A stretch of 64,000 nucleotides of DNA from Xylocopilactobacillus apis (GCF_033095965.1 NZ_AP026801.1:1136001-1200000), one strand, 5' to 3'. Shown: positions 36,987 to 46,336, counted from the first letter of the stretch. The notes: generated by a model not told the origin, from the sequence alone. A program made the numbers and translations.

Positions 36987-38441
36987 ATGATAAAGTACTC
37001 TAAATTAGCTCGAGAAATTGTTAACGGCGTTGGTGGTAAAGAAAACGTCGTATCTTTAATTCAATGTTTTACACGCTTGAGATTTGTTTTATTTGATGAA
37101 TCACTCGCAGATACTGAAATCTTAAAAAGCAATAAAAATATTGTTGATATTATTCAAAAAGGTGGACAATATCAAATTATAATTGGAATAAATGCTGAAA
37201 TCTTATTCGAAGAAATTAGCAAAAAGTATCATTTTCCAACTGAAGCATCAACCGAAACAATTAAACAATATAACGAAATCCCCAATTTACCGAAAAAAAA
37301 GAATACACTTTGGGATAAAACAATCGATCTTCTATTTAACATCTTTGCGCCATTATTTGGCGTAATTTGCGCTTGTGGAATTATAAAAGGACTATTAGCA
37401 ATTTTAGTTGTTGCAAAAGTGCTGACGCCCACAGATGGGACATATGTAATTTTAAATGCAATTGGAGATTCAACGCTATACTTCTTCCCAATCTTTTTAG
37501 CTGTTACTGCTGGTAAAAAATTTCACGTCGATCAAATGACTTCACTTGCTATTGGAACTTCAATGATTTATCCTACCTTAATTTCAGCCTTGAATGGAAA
37601 ATCAATTTCAACGGTTTTTGAAAACACTATTTTCTCATCAAAAATTTATCTAACATTTTTAAAAATACCAGTATTGCTTAATAATTACTCTTCAACTGTT
37701 ATTCCAGTCATTATTGCGATCTGGTTTGCTTCCTACGTTCAAAAATTTGCTAAAAAAATTAGTCCTGTATCAATATCAAACTTTTTTGTACCGTTAATTA
37801 CTTTATTAGTGGTTGTTCCAACATCTTTAATTGCAATTGGACCAGCAGCTACTTGGATGTCGAATATCATTGCTTGGCTCATAGAAGTTCTATACAAACT
37901 AAGTCCAATTGTCTTTGGCGCATTTATTGGAGGATTCTGGCAGATTTTAGTAATCTTGGGATTTCATAATGGAATTATTCCAATTGTATTAAATAATATT
38001 GTAACTGAAGGATACGATGTTATATTTGCTGCCAATATCGCCTGTCCCTTTACTGAATTGGCAGTTTTGTTTGCATTAGCAATAATATTACAAAAAGAAA
38101 ATCAAAAAAGGACCATAATTGCAGCGATTTTTCCAACAATTTTCGGAATTACTGAACCTGCAATTTACGGTGTGTCACTTCCTTTAATGAAACCTTTAAT
38201 TATTAGTAGTATTTCGTCAGCTATTGGAGGAAGTTTAGCGATGATATTTAAACTTAAATTCTATCAAATGGGAGGTCAAGGAATTTTTGCATTTCCTTGC
38301 TTCATTTCCTCAAAATCATCTAACTTTTCAGGATTAATTAATGCAATTGTTGTTGTAATTATTTCAATGATTATTGCATTTATTTTAACTTTATTAGTTT
38401 ATCCACGGGAAAATGTTACGTCTAAAAAGATTAAAATATAA
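36987..38441 (+). CDS. Beta-glucoside-family PTS transporter EIIBC, copy 1
   Basis: A 484 aa membrane permease with an EIIB domain at the N-terminus (about residues 1-85; phosphorylated Cys in LIQCFTRLRF) and an EIIC domain of about ten helices (GITEPAIYGVSLP near residue 390 is the substrate-site signature). There is no EIIA domain at the C-terminus, so phosphate must come from an EIIA made elsewhere. AAAGGA before the ATG at 36987 sets the start. It is very similar along its length to the copy at 39542-40996, so the pair arose by duplication. The leader carries a RAT, and no enzyme gene follows in this unit. Confidence 0.92.
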   Translation: MIKYSKLAREIVNGVGGKENVVSLIQCFTRLRFVLFDESLADTEILKSNKNIVDIIQKGGQYQIIIGINAEILFEEISKKYHFPTEASTETIKQYNEIPNLPKKKNTLWDKTIDLLFNIFAPLFGVICACGIIKGLLAILVVAKVLTPTDGTYVILNAIGDSTLYFFPIFLAVTAGKKFHVDQMTSLAIGTSMIYPTLISALNGKSISTVFENTIFSSKIYLTFLKIPVLLNNYSSTVIPVIIAIWFASYVQKFAKKISPVSISNFFVPLITLLVVVPTSLIAIGPAATWMSNIIAWLIEVLYKLSPIVFGAFIGGFWQILVILGFHNGIIPIVLNNIVTEGYDVIFAANIACPFTELAVLFALAIILQKENQKRTIIAAIFPTIFGITEPAIYGVSLPLMKPLIISSISSAIGGSLAMIFKLKFYQMGGQGIFAFPCFISSKSSNFSGLINAIVVVIISMIIAFILTLLVYPRENVTSKKIKI

Positions 38442-38488
38442 ATTACACGCATCACTAATGAAAAGCTTTAAATAATTCTTTCAGCTTT

Positions 38489-38503
38489 GAAAAAACGTTT
38501 ACA
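38489..38503 (+). promoter_or_regulatory. candidate catabolite-responsive element (cre)
   Basis: GAAAAAACGTTTACA has a perfect right half (CGTTTACA) of the CcpA consensus and an A-rich left half. It overlaps the −35 element TTTACA of the second PTS unit, which would suit repression by CcpA in glucose. Confidence 0.4.
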
Positions 38504-38526
38504 ATTGAACCCTTAAATGTTAGTAT
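38498..38526 (+). promoter_or_regulatory. promoter of the antiterminator-PTS-GH3 operon
   Basis: TTTACA and TAGTAT with a 17-base spacer; the predicted transcript starts just before the RAT at 38540. Parallel to the promoter at 36804-36832. Confidence 0.65.
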
Positions 38527-38539
38527 GTTGTTGACTGGT

Positions 38540-38641
38540 GGATAGTCATTGTTGCATTTTAACAAGCTAAACCTATTTGTCATATACTTTTATAAAAGAC
38601 TTCAAGGCCTTTTTAGTGTATGTTACAAATGGGTTTTTTTA
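38540..38641 (+). promoter_or_regulatory. RAT antiterminator with overlapping terminator, leader of the LicT-PTS-GH3 operon
   Basis: The RAT at 38540-38573 begins GGATAGTCATTGTTGC and ends AACAAGCTAAACC; it differs from the first RAT at only two positions. The terminator stem AACCTATTTGTCATATAC/GTATGTTACAAATGGGTT ends in a T-run at about 38633-38640. It lies before the gene for its own likely binding protein, an autoregulatory arrangement usual for LicT systems. Confidence 0.88.
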
Positions 38642-38670
38642 TTGGAAAAATTTAAAGGGGGTGAAATTAT

Positions 38671-39522
38671 TTGATAATCAAACAGAGTCTCAATAACAAC
38701 GTTGCTTTTGTTATCAATGATCAAAACAACGAAATGATTGTTAGTGGAACGGGAATTGCGTTCGGCAAACACAAAGGAGATGAAATTGATGAATCTAAAA
38801 TTCAATATTATTTTCCAATTATTCCATCAGAGGTTGCCGATGGACTTGCTAAATTATTAGCTGATATACCAATTGAGTATTATGCAATAGCCAATGATGT
38901 TGTTGATAAAGCAGAAGAAACTCTAAAACTTAAACTAAATGACAGTATTTTAATTTCACTAACTGACCATATGTATGGTGCTGTTAAACAGAAAGAAAAA
39001 GGAATTGAAATTTCTAACCCGTTACATTGGGACATTAAACAACTATATTACAAAGAATATAGTGTAGGATTATTTGCTTTAAAACTTATCAAAAATTTTT
39101 TTAATGTTGATTTAAACAACGATGAGGCTGCAACAATTGCTCTCCATTTGGTCAATTGCGAGACTACTAAGAAAAAAGATCTTGACACTTATAAATTTGT
39201 AGAAATGGTTCATTGGATTATGAAAAAAACGGAAGAATACTTTCAAATCGATTTATCAAAATCCACCGACCCTATTTACTATCAAAGATTTATAACTCAT
39301 ATCAGATTTTTTATTCAAAGGGTTCTTAAAAAGAATTATCATCCAAGCGAACCAGATTCTCAATTGACTAATCTTATTATGGTCAAATATCCAAAAGAAA
39401 AAGACTGCGTAGTTACATTGAGTGATAAATTTTATAAAAAATATGGTCTCAAAATTTCAAAAGAAGAACAATCTTATCTGATTTTGCATATCCACAATAT
39501 GATAAAACATAATAAATTTTAA
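38671..39522 (+). CDS. BglG/LicT-type transcriptional antiterminator
   Basis: A 283 aa RNA-binding regulator. The N-terminal CAT domain (about residues 1-55; IIKQSLNNNVAFVIND, GTGIAFGKHKGD) binds RAT RNA. It is followed by two PTS regulation domains, PRD1 about 65-170 (ISLTDHMYGAV and EYSVGLFALKLI, with conserved His) and PRD2 about 175-280 (RFITHIRFFIQR, LILHIHNMI). Phosphorylation of the PRD histidines by PTS proteins would tune activity. The start is TTG after AAAGGGGGTGA. It probably controls both leaders, since no other such gene is seen here. Confidence 0.93.
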   Translation: MIIKQSLNNNVAFVINDQNNEMIVSGTGIAFGKHKGDEIDESKIQYYFPIIPSEVADGLAKLLADIPIEYYAIANDVVDKAEETLKLKLNDSILISLTDHMYGAVKQKEKGIEISNPLHWDIKQLYYKEYSVGLFALKLIKNFFNVDLNNDEAATIALHLVNCETTKKKDLDTYKFVEMVHWIMKKTEEYFQIDLSKSTDPIYYQRFITHIRFFIQRVLKKNYHPSEPDSQLTNLIMVKYPKEKDCVVTLSDKFYKKYGLKISKEEQSYLILHIHNMIKHNKF

Positions 39523-39541
39523 AATAGAAGGAAATCTAAAA

Positions 39542-40996
39542 ATGGGAAAATACTCAAATTTAGCAAAAGAAATTGTAGATGGAGTTGGTGGAAAAGATAA
39601 CGTAATATCTTTAATTCATTGTTTTACCCGTCTAAGGTTCGTGCTTAAAAATGAAGATTTAGCTGACACTGAATCACTAAAAAATAATAAAGACATTGTT
39701 GATATTATTCAAAGAGGCGGACAATATCAAGTTGTCATTGGAATGAATGTCGAATCTGTATTTGATGAAATAAATGAAATTTACCACTTTCCAACCGAAG
39801 AGAATAAAGAAATTGAAACATCAAATGACGATGAAACAATTAAAGGTGAAGAAAATAAAAGCTTTTGGGACAAAGCTGTCGATCTTCTATCTGGGATTTT
39901 TGTACCACTTTTAGGGGTACTTTGTGCATGTGGAATTGTTAAAGGACTATTGGCCATTTTAACAGTTTCCAAAATTATATCTCCAACAGATGGAACTTAT
40001 ATTATTCTTAATGCAATTGGTGATTCGCTATTTTACTTTTTCCCAGTATTTTTAGCTGTTACTGCTGGAAAAAAATTTCATGTTGATCAAATGACATCAA
40101 TAGCTATTGGTGCTTCAATGATTTATCCTTCACTTATAGCTTCTGTAAGCGGTAAAGCAATGTCTACTGTTTTTAGTGGGACAATTTTTGAATCAAAAGT
40201 TTATCTTACATTCTTAAAAATTCCCGTAATTCTCAATAACTATTCTTCGACAGTTATTCCAATTATTATTGCAATTTGGTTTGCTTCTTATGTCCAAAAA
40301 TTCGCAAAAAAAATAAGCCCTGAAGCGATTTCTAATTTTCTTGTTCCATTAATAACATTGCTAATAGTCGTCCCTGTCGCATTAATGGCAATTGGTCCAG
40401 TAGCAACATGGCTTTCTAATATAATTGCCTGGATCGTTACATTCCTCTATAAATTGAGTCCAGTTTTACTGGGAGCATTCGTAGGAGGATTTTGGCAAAT
40501 TTTAGTTATTTTTGGAATTCACAACGGAATTATCCCGATCGTTTTAAACAATTTAGCTACTCAAGGATATGATGTAATTTTTGCTGCAAACATTGCTTGT
40601 CCTTTTACAGAACTAGCTGCACTATTAGCTTTGGCAATTGTCTTAAAAAATAAAAAACAAAAAGAAACTACCATCGCTTCTATTTTTCCAGCAATTTTTG
40701 GTATAACTGAACCTGCTATTTACGGTGTTTCCCTTCCCTTAAAAAAGCCTTTCATTATTAGTTCAGTTTCTTCAGCAATCGGAGGTGCCTTAGCAATGAT
40801 TCTTGGAGTTAAATTTTATCAAATGGGCGGTCAGGGAATTTTCGCTTTTCCATGTTTCTTATCAACTAAATCAACCAATTTTTCAGGAGTAATATCAGCT
40901 ATTATCGTGGTTGTTATCTCGATGCTGATTTCATTTACACTTACTTTATTCATCTACCAAAGAGAAAACAAAAAAACATTGAAAGGAAATAATTAA
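39542..40996 (+). CDS. Beta-glucoside-family PTS transporter EIIBC, copy 2
   Basis: A 484 aa paralogue of the permease at 36987-38441. The EIIB phospho-Cys is in LIHCFTRLRFVL, the linker (about residues 88-110) is acidic and differs from copy 1, and the EIIC part includes GITEPAIYGVSLP. No EIIA domain is present. The substrate is unknown; the family takes beta-glucosides, sucrose, trehalose and N-acetylated sugars. AGAAGG lies upstream of ATG, and its stop overlaps the GH3 start (TAATG), so the pair is translationally coupled and likely handle one substrate. Confidence 0.93.
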   Translation: MGKYSNLAKEIVDGVGGKDNVISLIHCFTRLRFVLKNEDLADTESLKNNKDIVDIIQRGGQYQVVIGMNVESVFDEINEIYHFPTEENKEIETSNDDETIKGEENKSFWDKAVDLLSGIFVPLLGVLCACGIVKGLLAILTVSKIISPTDGTYIILNAIGDSLFYFFPVFLAVTAGKKFHVDQMTSIAIGASMIYPSLIASVSGKAMSTVFSGTIFESKVYLTFLKIPVILNNYSSTVIPIIIAIWFASYVQKFAKKISPEAISNFLVPLITLLIVVPVALMAIGPVATWLSNIIAWIVTFLYKLSPVLLGAFVGGFWQILVIFGIHNGIIPIVLNNLATQGYDVIFAANIACPFTELAALLALAIVLKNKKQKETTIASIFPAIFGITEPAIYGVSLPLKKPFIISSVSSAIGGALAMILGVKFYQMGGQGIFAFPCFLSTKSTNFSGVISAIIVVVISMLISFTLTLFIYQRENKKTLKGNN

Positions 40997-42708
40997 TGAA
41001 AAAAATTGATCTTACAGCGAATCCTTTTTTTCTAGATAAATCTGAAATTAAAAAAATTGATGAAATAAAGCAGCGTATGACATTCGATGAAAAAATTGGT
41101 CAGTTGTTTTGCCTAGAAGGAGATTTTAACTCAGAAGAAGAAGTTAAAAATATAATTAATAATTTTCACCCAGGCGCAATGATGTATCGGCCTCAAGACA
41201 GTGAAAAAATTCAATCAACTCAAAAAATTATTCAAAATGTTTCTCCAATCCCACTTCTTTTAGCAGCTAATCTAGAATCTGGTGGTGATGGGATCGGAAC
41301 TGATGGAACTTTTTACGGCCGACAATTAGAGGTTGCTGCTTCTAATAATACTCAAAATGCTTATCGATTGGGAAAAATTTCAGCAAGAGAAGGAATGGCT
41401 GTTGGTTGTAATTGGTCTTTTGCTCCAGTTGTTGACTTTAATAAAAATTTTGCAAATCCGATTATAAATGTTAGAACGTATGGAGATAATCCTGAAACAG
41501 TTATTGATATGGCAAGTCAATATATCAAAGCGTGTCAAGAAGAAGGAATGGCCGTTTCAATAAAACATTTTCCTGGAGATGGAGTAGATGACCGCGACCA
41601 ACATCTTTTAACTTCTGTCAACTCTCTTTCGACTGAAGAATGGGATCAAACTTACGGAAAAATCTACAAATCCATGATTGATCAAGGCGCATTAACATTA
41701 ATGGCAGGTCACATTTATCAACCATCTTATACTAAAAAATTTAATCCAGAAATCAAAGACAAAGATATTTACCCTGGATCATTATCTCCTGAATTACTTC
41801 AAGGATTACTACGTGGACAACTTAATTATAATGGGTTAATTTGTACAGATGCCTCAACAATGGCTGGTTTTGAATGTCAGGGGGAAAGAAAAGATCTATT
41901 ACCTCAATCTATCAACGCCGGTTGTGACATGATTTTATTTACAAGAAATTTAGATGAAGATTATCAAAGTGTATACAATGCAGTAAAAAGCGGAGTTATT
42001 TCTTCAGATCGTATAGATGAAGCTCTTTCTAGAATCTTAGCAACTAAAATGAGACTTAATCTTTTTGACAAAAAAAACAACGGAACTCTGGTTCCTGACA
42101 AAGATTCATTAAAAATTTTACAATGTAATGAACATGTCCAATGGGCAAAAGAATTGGCTGAAGAATCAGTAACTTTAGTTAAAAATAATCAAAATATTTT
42201 ACCGTTAACACCAGATAAAAACAAAAATATTTTAGTTATCGTAATTGGCGATGAAGTAAGTGCTAGCGGGAAACCCCCCGTACATAATTTGTTTGTAGAT
42301 TCTCTAAAAAAAGAAGGATTTAACGTGAGCGTTTTAGATCCTAACGACGAAAAAATGAAGAAAGCTATGACAAAAGGAGCCGTTAGTGATCTAAAATCAA
42401 AATTCGATACAGTAATATACTTTGCTAATGTTAAAACCGCTAGTAACCAAACCACTGTTAGACTTAATTGGCTAAAACCGATGGGATATAATTCACCTTG
42501 GTTTTTAAATGATATTCCGACAATTTTTATTTCCATTGCAAACCCCTATCACCTCCAAGACGTTCCAATGGTAAAAACATATATTAATGCTTACACGGCA
42601 AACGAATATGTTCCTCCAATTGTTGTAGAAAAATTAGTTGGTAAGTCACCTTTTAAAGGCATAAGTCCAATTGATCCATTTTGTGGGTATTGGGATACCA
42701 AGTTATAA
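40996..42708 (+). CDS. GH3 family glycosidase, NagZ-like (probable beta-N-acetylglucosaminidase)
   Basis: A 570 aa cytoplasmic enzyme without signal peptide. The N-terminal barrel has KHFPGDG at residues 190-196 followed by Asp201-x-His203, the Asp-His dyad that marks the NagZ branch of GH3, and the nucleophile Asp285 in CTDASTMAGF. A C-terminal GH3 domain (about 390-560) follows. The dyad favours GlcNAc-containing beta-linked substrates over plain glucosides. The gene is coupled to the EIIBC upstream, so a phosphorylated disaccharide is the expected substrate, which is unusual since GH1 enzymes normally fill this role. Confidence 0.85.
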   Translation: MKKIDLTANPFFLDKSEIKKIDEIKQRMTFDEKIGQLFCLEGDFNSEEEVKNIINNFHPGAMMYRPQDSEKIQSTQKIIQNVSPIPLLLAANLESGGDGIGTDGTFYGRQLEVAASNNTQNAYRLGKISAREGMAVGCNWSFAPVVDFNKNFANPIINVRTYGDNPETVIDMASQYIKACQEEGMAVSIKHFPGDGVDDRDQHLLTSVNSLSTEEWDQTYGKIYKSMIDQGALTLMAGHIYQPSYTKKFNPEIKDKDIYPGSLSPELLQGLLRGQLNYNGLICTDASTMAGFECQGERKDLLPQSINAGCDMILFTRNLDEDYQSVYNAVKSGVISSDRIDEALSRILATKMRLNLFDKKNNGTLVPDKDSLKILQCNEHVQWAKELAEESVTLVKNNQNILPLTPDKNKNILVIVIGDEVSASGKPPVHNLFVDSLKKEGFNVSVLDPNDEKMKKAMTKGAVSDLKSKFDTVIYFANVKTASNQTTVRLNWLKPMGYNSPWFLNDIPTIFISIANPYHLQDVPMVKTYINAYTANEYVPPIVVEKLVGKSPFKGISPIDPFCGYWDTKL

Positions 42709-42713
42709 AACAC

Positions 42714-42750
42714 AAAAAGCCCCTATTTTAAAATACTTAGGGGATTTTTT
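42714..42750. terminator. bidirectional terminator between GH3 and terC
   Basis: CCCCTA…TAGGGG hairpin with AAAAAG on the left and ATTTTTT on the right, between convergent genes. Confidence 0.8.
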
Positions 42751-42758
42751 GTCTGGAT

Positions 42759-43493
42759 TTAATGTTTTATTCTATTACGCTTTTTTCTCAAGTAATGGAC
42801 AAGTAAGGTCACAACCACACTAATAACTAATACTAAAGCAAATACGTAGTCTGGAATTTCAATATTAAACGGCGGAGCTGAAATCAATAATTTTACACCG
42901 ATAAAAAGGATTAGGACATACGCCATAATGTTTAATTCTGGAATTTTGACCATTAATTTGACCATTGCTTCTGCAACTAATCTCATGGCTAAAATCCCGA
43001 TTAATCCGCCAATTAAAACAATTATAGGATTCTTAGATACACCGAGAGCTGCAATAACTGAATCAATACTAAAAACGATATCCATGATTACCATTTTTAA
43101 AGCCACTTTGCCGACTGTCGGCTCAGTTTTTTTAACTTTTTTATTTGTTTCAGGACGATGTAAATGATAGAAATAACTGAGTGATAAATAGATGAGATAG
43201 AGTGCTCCAATAATTTTAACCCAAACAAACTGAATTAAATAAATTGCAATTCCCACCATCACAAATCTTGCAATATAAGAACCAATTAGCCCAATTCCAA
43301 GTGCTTCATCTTGCTCTTTTTTATCTTTTAATTCGTTAGTTAAAGTGGCTAAGACTAAAGCATTATCAACTGATAACAAACACTCTAAAAGAATTAGCGA
43401 AATAATAATTGACCAAGCGTGAGTCGATTCAAATACAGAAAGCCATGCATGTCCATCAAAAAAAGGTCCATAAAGTTTTGCCAATGTTGCCAA
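42759..43493 (-). CDS. TerC family integral membrane protein
   Basis: About 244 aa with seven predicted helices and the acidic TerC motifs LECLLSVDNALVLATL and MDIVFSIDSVIAALG, whose Asp residues lie in membrane helices. Family members are linked to metal ion efflux (manganese) during protein export. The longest frame begins at 43517, but AAAGGA before the TTG at 43491-43493 gives the usual N-terminus (ATLAKLYGPFFDG). Single gene between two terminators. Confidence 0.85.
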   Translation of the reverse strand: MATLAKLYGPFFDGHAWLSVFESTHAWSIIISLILLECLLSVDNALVLATLTNELKDKKEQDEALGIGLIGSYIARFVMVGIAIYLIQFVWVKIIGALYLIYLSLSYFYHLHRPETNKKVKKTEPTVGKVALKMVIMDIVFSIDSVIAALGVSKNPIIVLIGGLIGILAMRLVAEAMVKLMVKIPELNIMAYVLILFIGVKLLISAPPFNIEIPDYVFALVLVISVVVTLLVHYLRKKRNRIKH

Positions 43494-43534
43494 TAGTAAT
43501 GATCCTTTCAAAACCAATTACTTCTAACTATAAC

Positions 43535-43570
43535 AAAACCCTCTAAATATTTCGATATTCAGAGGGTTTT
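43535..43570 (-). terminator. Rho-independent terminator of adhE
   Basis: AAAACCCTCT…AGAGGGTTTT stem of 16 pairs with one mismatch; the loop is TTCG on the plus strand (CGAA on the minus). It follows the adhE stop codon. Confidence 0.85.
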
Positions 43571-43588
43571 GGTTTGAAAATTATTTAA

Positions 43589-46276
43589 TTAAAACTGATC
43601 AATTAGTAGTTGTCTAATTTCTTCTAGATGAGGCTGTCGTGGGTTAGCAGGTGTACATTGATCGTTATAAACTAAATCAACTAGTTTATCTAAAGCTGCA
43701 TTAAAGTCTTTCTTGGTTACACCATTTCCACTTAAAGTTGTATCTACTTCAACCGAAGCAGCTAACTTTTGGATTTCCTTAATCAAAGAATCAACTAATT
43801 CAGCATCATTTTTGCCTTTAAGTCCAAGCGAACGAGCAATATCAGCATAATCTTTTTGAGCCGTATAAACTTCATATCTAGGAAACGGACTGCGTTTAAC
43901 GTTACCTGTTACTGCGTTAAATCTAATAACATGCTGCATCGCAATGGAAATTGCTAAACCGTGAGGTAGACCAAACTCTCCACCAGTTTTGTGAGCTAGT
44001 GAATGATTAATTCCAAGAAATGCATTACCAAAACTCATTCCCGCAAGTGTTGCAGCATAATGCATCTTAACTCGTGCTTCTTCCCCTTCTTTTGTCGGAT
44101 TTTTAGGATCGTAATGATAAGATGTTGACAAGTTTTCAAAAATCAATTTAATTGCCTGCAATGCCCACGGACGAGTAAATTCTGATGACATTACTGAAAC
44201 ATAGCTTTCTAATGAATGAGACAGAGCATCAAGTCCAGACCAAGCAACCGTCCTCTTCGGTACAGTCATAACTAATTCAGGATCAATGATTGCAATTTGA
44301 GGAGTTAATTCATAATCAGCTAAAGGATATTTAACATGAGTTTCATCATCAGTGATTACCGCAAAAGGAGTTACCTCTGAACCAGTTCCTGAAGTAGTAG
44401 GAATGGCAATCATTTGACTATGTTTTGGTTCGTCAAATTTAACAATTCGCTTACGGATATCCATAAATTTCTGTTGTAACTCAGTAAATAACTCTTTTAA
44501 AGCAGCCATATCGTCCAAGATGCCTTCATGTTCAAAAGAGTATTCATACATATAACGAGCAATTTTAGCTGCATCAAGTGCTGAACCACCACCAAGTGCA
44601 ATGACTGTATCAGGCTTAAATTGGGCCATTTGACGAGCAACTTCTATTGCTTGACCAAGAGTAGGATCAGGCTGAATTGTGCCATAAAGTGAAGTTTTAA
44701 TTGGTTCACTACGAAGTTCTAACTGTTCCATTACTTTTTCAACAAAACCAAATTGAACCATTCCTGGATCAGCTACGATAAAAGCTCGATCCATTTTAGT
44801 TATGTCTTGTAAATATGTTATTGAATTTCTTTCATAATAAATATCTTTAGGAATCCGAACCCATTGAGGCCGATTACGACGACGAGCAACTGTTTTAATA
44901 TTTAATAGATCTGAAGTTGATAAGTTATGTGACAATGAATTTTTACCCCACGAACCAGTGCCCAAAGTTAAACTTGGGCGCATAGCATCTGTATATAAAT
45001 CTCCGATTCCACCAATTGAATCAGGTTGATTAACTAAAATTCTAGCTGCCCCAATTGCATCAGCATATTCTTTAACAAATGGGTCAATTTGCGAACCAAT
45101 CTGAATTGCAGCATTGTGACCGGCACCCTGATAATTTAAAAGATCTTGAACGATTTTAATTCCGTTTTCGCGATCTTTTGCCTTATAAACTGAAAGTAAC
45201 GGTGTAAGTTTTTCAGATGATAATTTTTCACCAATATTTTTTTGATCAAGTTCAAATAACATCACATCTTTACCTTCAGGTAATTTTACCCCTGATTGTT
45301 CAGCAATCCATTTTGCAGATTTTCCAGCAATTGGACCATTAACGTGATGAGTATCATTAAAGACAAAATCTTCAATTTTTTTGTAATCTTTTTTAGGAAC
45401 TACATAAGAGCCTAAATCCTCAAGTTTACTTAAAAATTCTTTGTAAACTGGGGCTTCAACAACAACTGAATTTTCGGTTGCACAAATCATACCATTATCA
45501 AATCTTTTAGAAATTAATAAGTCTTCAACAGCTCTTTGAATATTAGCAGTATGATCGATGAAAACTGCCCCATTCCCGGCACCAACGCCCATTGATGGAT
45601 TTCCAGAAGTCAGTGCAGTATGAACCATTGCTGGACCACCAGTTGCTAGAATTGCAGCAATACTTGGGTTTTTCATCAAAGCTGCTGTCGCCTGAATACT
45701 AGGTTTCTCAACCCATAAAATAAAATCTTTTGGTGCCCCTGCTGCAACACCTGCATCATAAACAATTTTTGCAGCATGGGATGAACATCCTTGAGCTTGA
45801 GGATGAAAAGCAAAAATAACTGTATTTCTCGTCTTTGCAGCGAGGATAGATTTAAAAATTGTTGTCGAAGTTGGATTTGTTGTAGGAGTAACAGCTGCTA
45901 AAATTCCTAAAGGCGCAGCTATTTTTACTTGACCTTTAACGGAGTTTTCACTAACAACTCCGACCGTCTTATCATCTTTTATTGCATGATAAATCGATTC
46001 TGAAGCAAAACGATTCTTGGTGTCTTTATCTTCAACAACTCCACGATCTGTTTCATCATAAGCTTCATGTGCTAACTCGAGTGAATGCTCACTTGCAGCT
46101 AAAGCCATCGCTGCAACAATCTTATCAACTTGTTCTTGAGTATATGTTGAGAAAAGATCTTCAGCTTTTTTACTGCGATCCACTAATTCTTGAATATGGG
46201 ATTGAGCTTCTTCTTCAAGTCTAGACTTTTCTTTTTCTGTTAAAGCTTTTTTTGGGGCTCTTTTAGTTGTATCCAT
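43589..46276 (-). CDS. adhE: AdhE, bifunctional acetaldehyde/alcohol dehydrogenase
   Basis: Reduces acetyl-CoA to acetaldehyde and then ethanol, reoxidising NADH. The 895 aa protein has an N-terminal aldehyde dehydrogenase half (about 1-450; catalytic Cys in ICATENSVVVE) and a C-terminal iron-dependent alcohol dehydrogenase half (about 470-895; NAD motif ALGGGSALDAAK, metal His in GINHSLAHKTGGEFGLPHG). The N-terminal Lys/Ala-rich 15 residues are an extension. It fits with phosphoketolase metabolism, where acetyl-phosphate is an electron sink. It has its own promoter and terminator. Confidence 0.97.
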   Translation of the reverse strand: MDTTKRAPKKALTEKEKSRLEEEAQSHIQELVDRSKKAEDLFSTYTQEQVDKIVAAMALAASEHSLELAHEAYDETDRGVVEDKDTKNRFASESIYHAIKDDKTVGVVSENSVKGQVKIAAPLGILAAVTPTTNPTSTTIFKSILAAKTRNTVIFAFHPQAQGCSSHAAKIVYDAGVAAGAPKDFILWVEKPSIQATAALMKNPSIAAILATGGPAMVHTALTSGNPSMGVGAGNGAVFIDHTANIQRAVEDLLISKRFDNGMICATENSVVVEAPVYKEFLSKLEDLGSYVVPKKDYKKIEDFVFNDTHHVNGPIAGKSAKWIAEQSGVKLPEGKDVMLFELDQKNIGEKLSSEKLTPLLSVYKAKDRENGIKIVQDLLNYQGAGHNAAIQIGSQIDPFVKEYADAIGAARILVNQPDSIGGIGDLYTDAMRPSLTLGTGSWGKNSLSHNLSTSDLLNIKTVARRRNRPQWVRIPKDIYYERNSITYLQDITKMDRAFIVADPGMVQFGFVEKVMEQLELRSEPIKTSLYGTIQPDPTLGQAIEVARQMAQFKPDTVIALGGGSALDAAKIARYMYEYSFEHEGILDDMAALKELFTELQQKFMDIRKRIVKFDEPKHSQMIAIPTTSGTGSEVTPFAVITDDETHVKYPLADYELTPQIAIIDPELVMTVPKRTVAWSGLDALSHSLESYVSVMSSEFTRPWALQAIKLIFENLSTSYHYDPKNPTKEGEEARVKMHYAATLAGMSFGNAFLGINHSLAHKTGGEFGLPHGLAISIAMQHVIRFNAVTGNVKRSPFPRYEVYTAQKDYADIARSLGLKGKNDAELVDSLIKEIQKLAASVEVDTTLSGNGVTKKDFNAALDKLVDLVYNDQCTPANPRQPHLEEIRQLLIDQF

Positions 46277-46307
46277 TAAACTTACTCCTTCAATATTTTA
46301 CGAAGTT

Positions 46308-46336
46308 ATTATACTAGGTTAAAACTATAGTTACAA
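46308..46336 (-). promoter_or_regulatory. adhE: promoter of adhE
   Basis: TTGTAA and TATAAT with a 17-base spacer on the minus strand; the spacer contains AACTATAGTT, a short palindrome. No clear Rex box was found. Confidence 0.7.

Noticed and set aside
42189-42536. 115-codon minus-strand frame opposite the GH3 gene
   Set aside because: Antisense to the GH3 C-terminal domain with no promoter or motif; hydrophobic look arises from the complementary codons.
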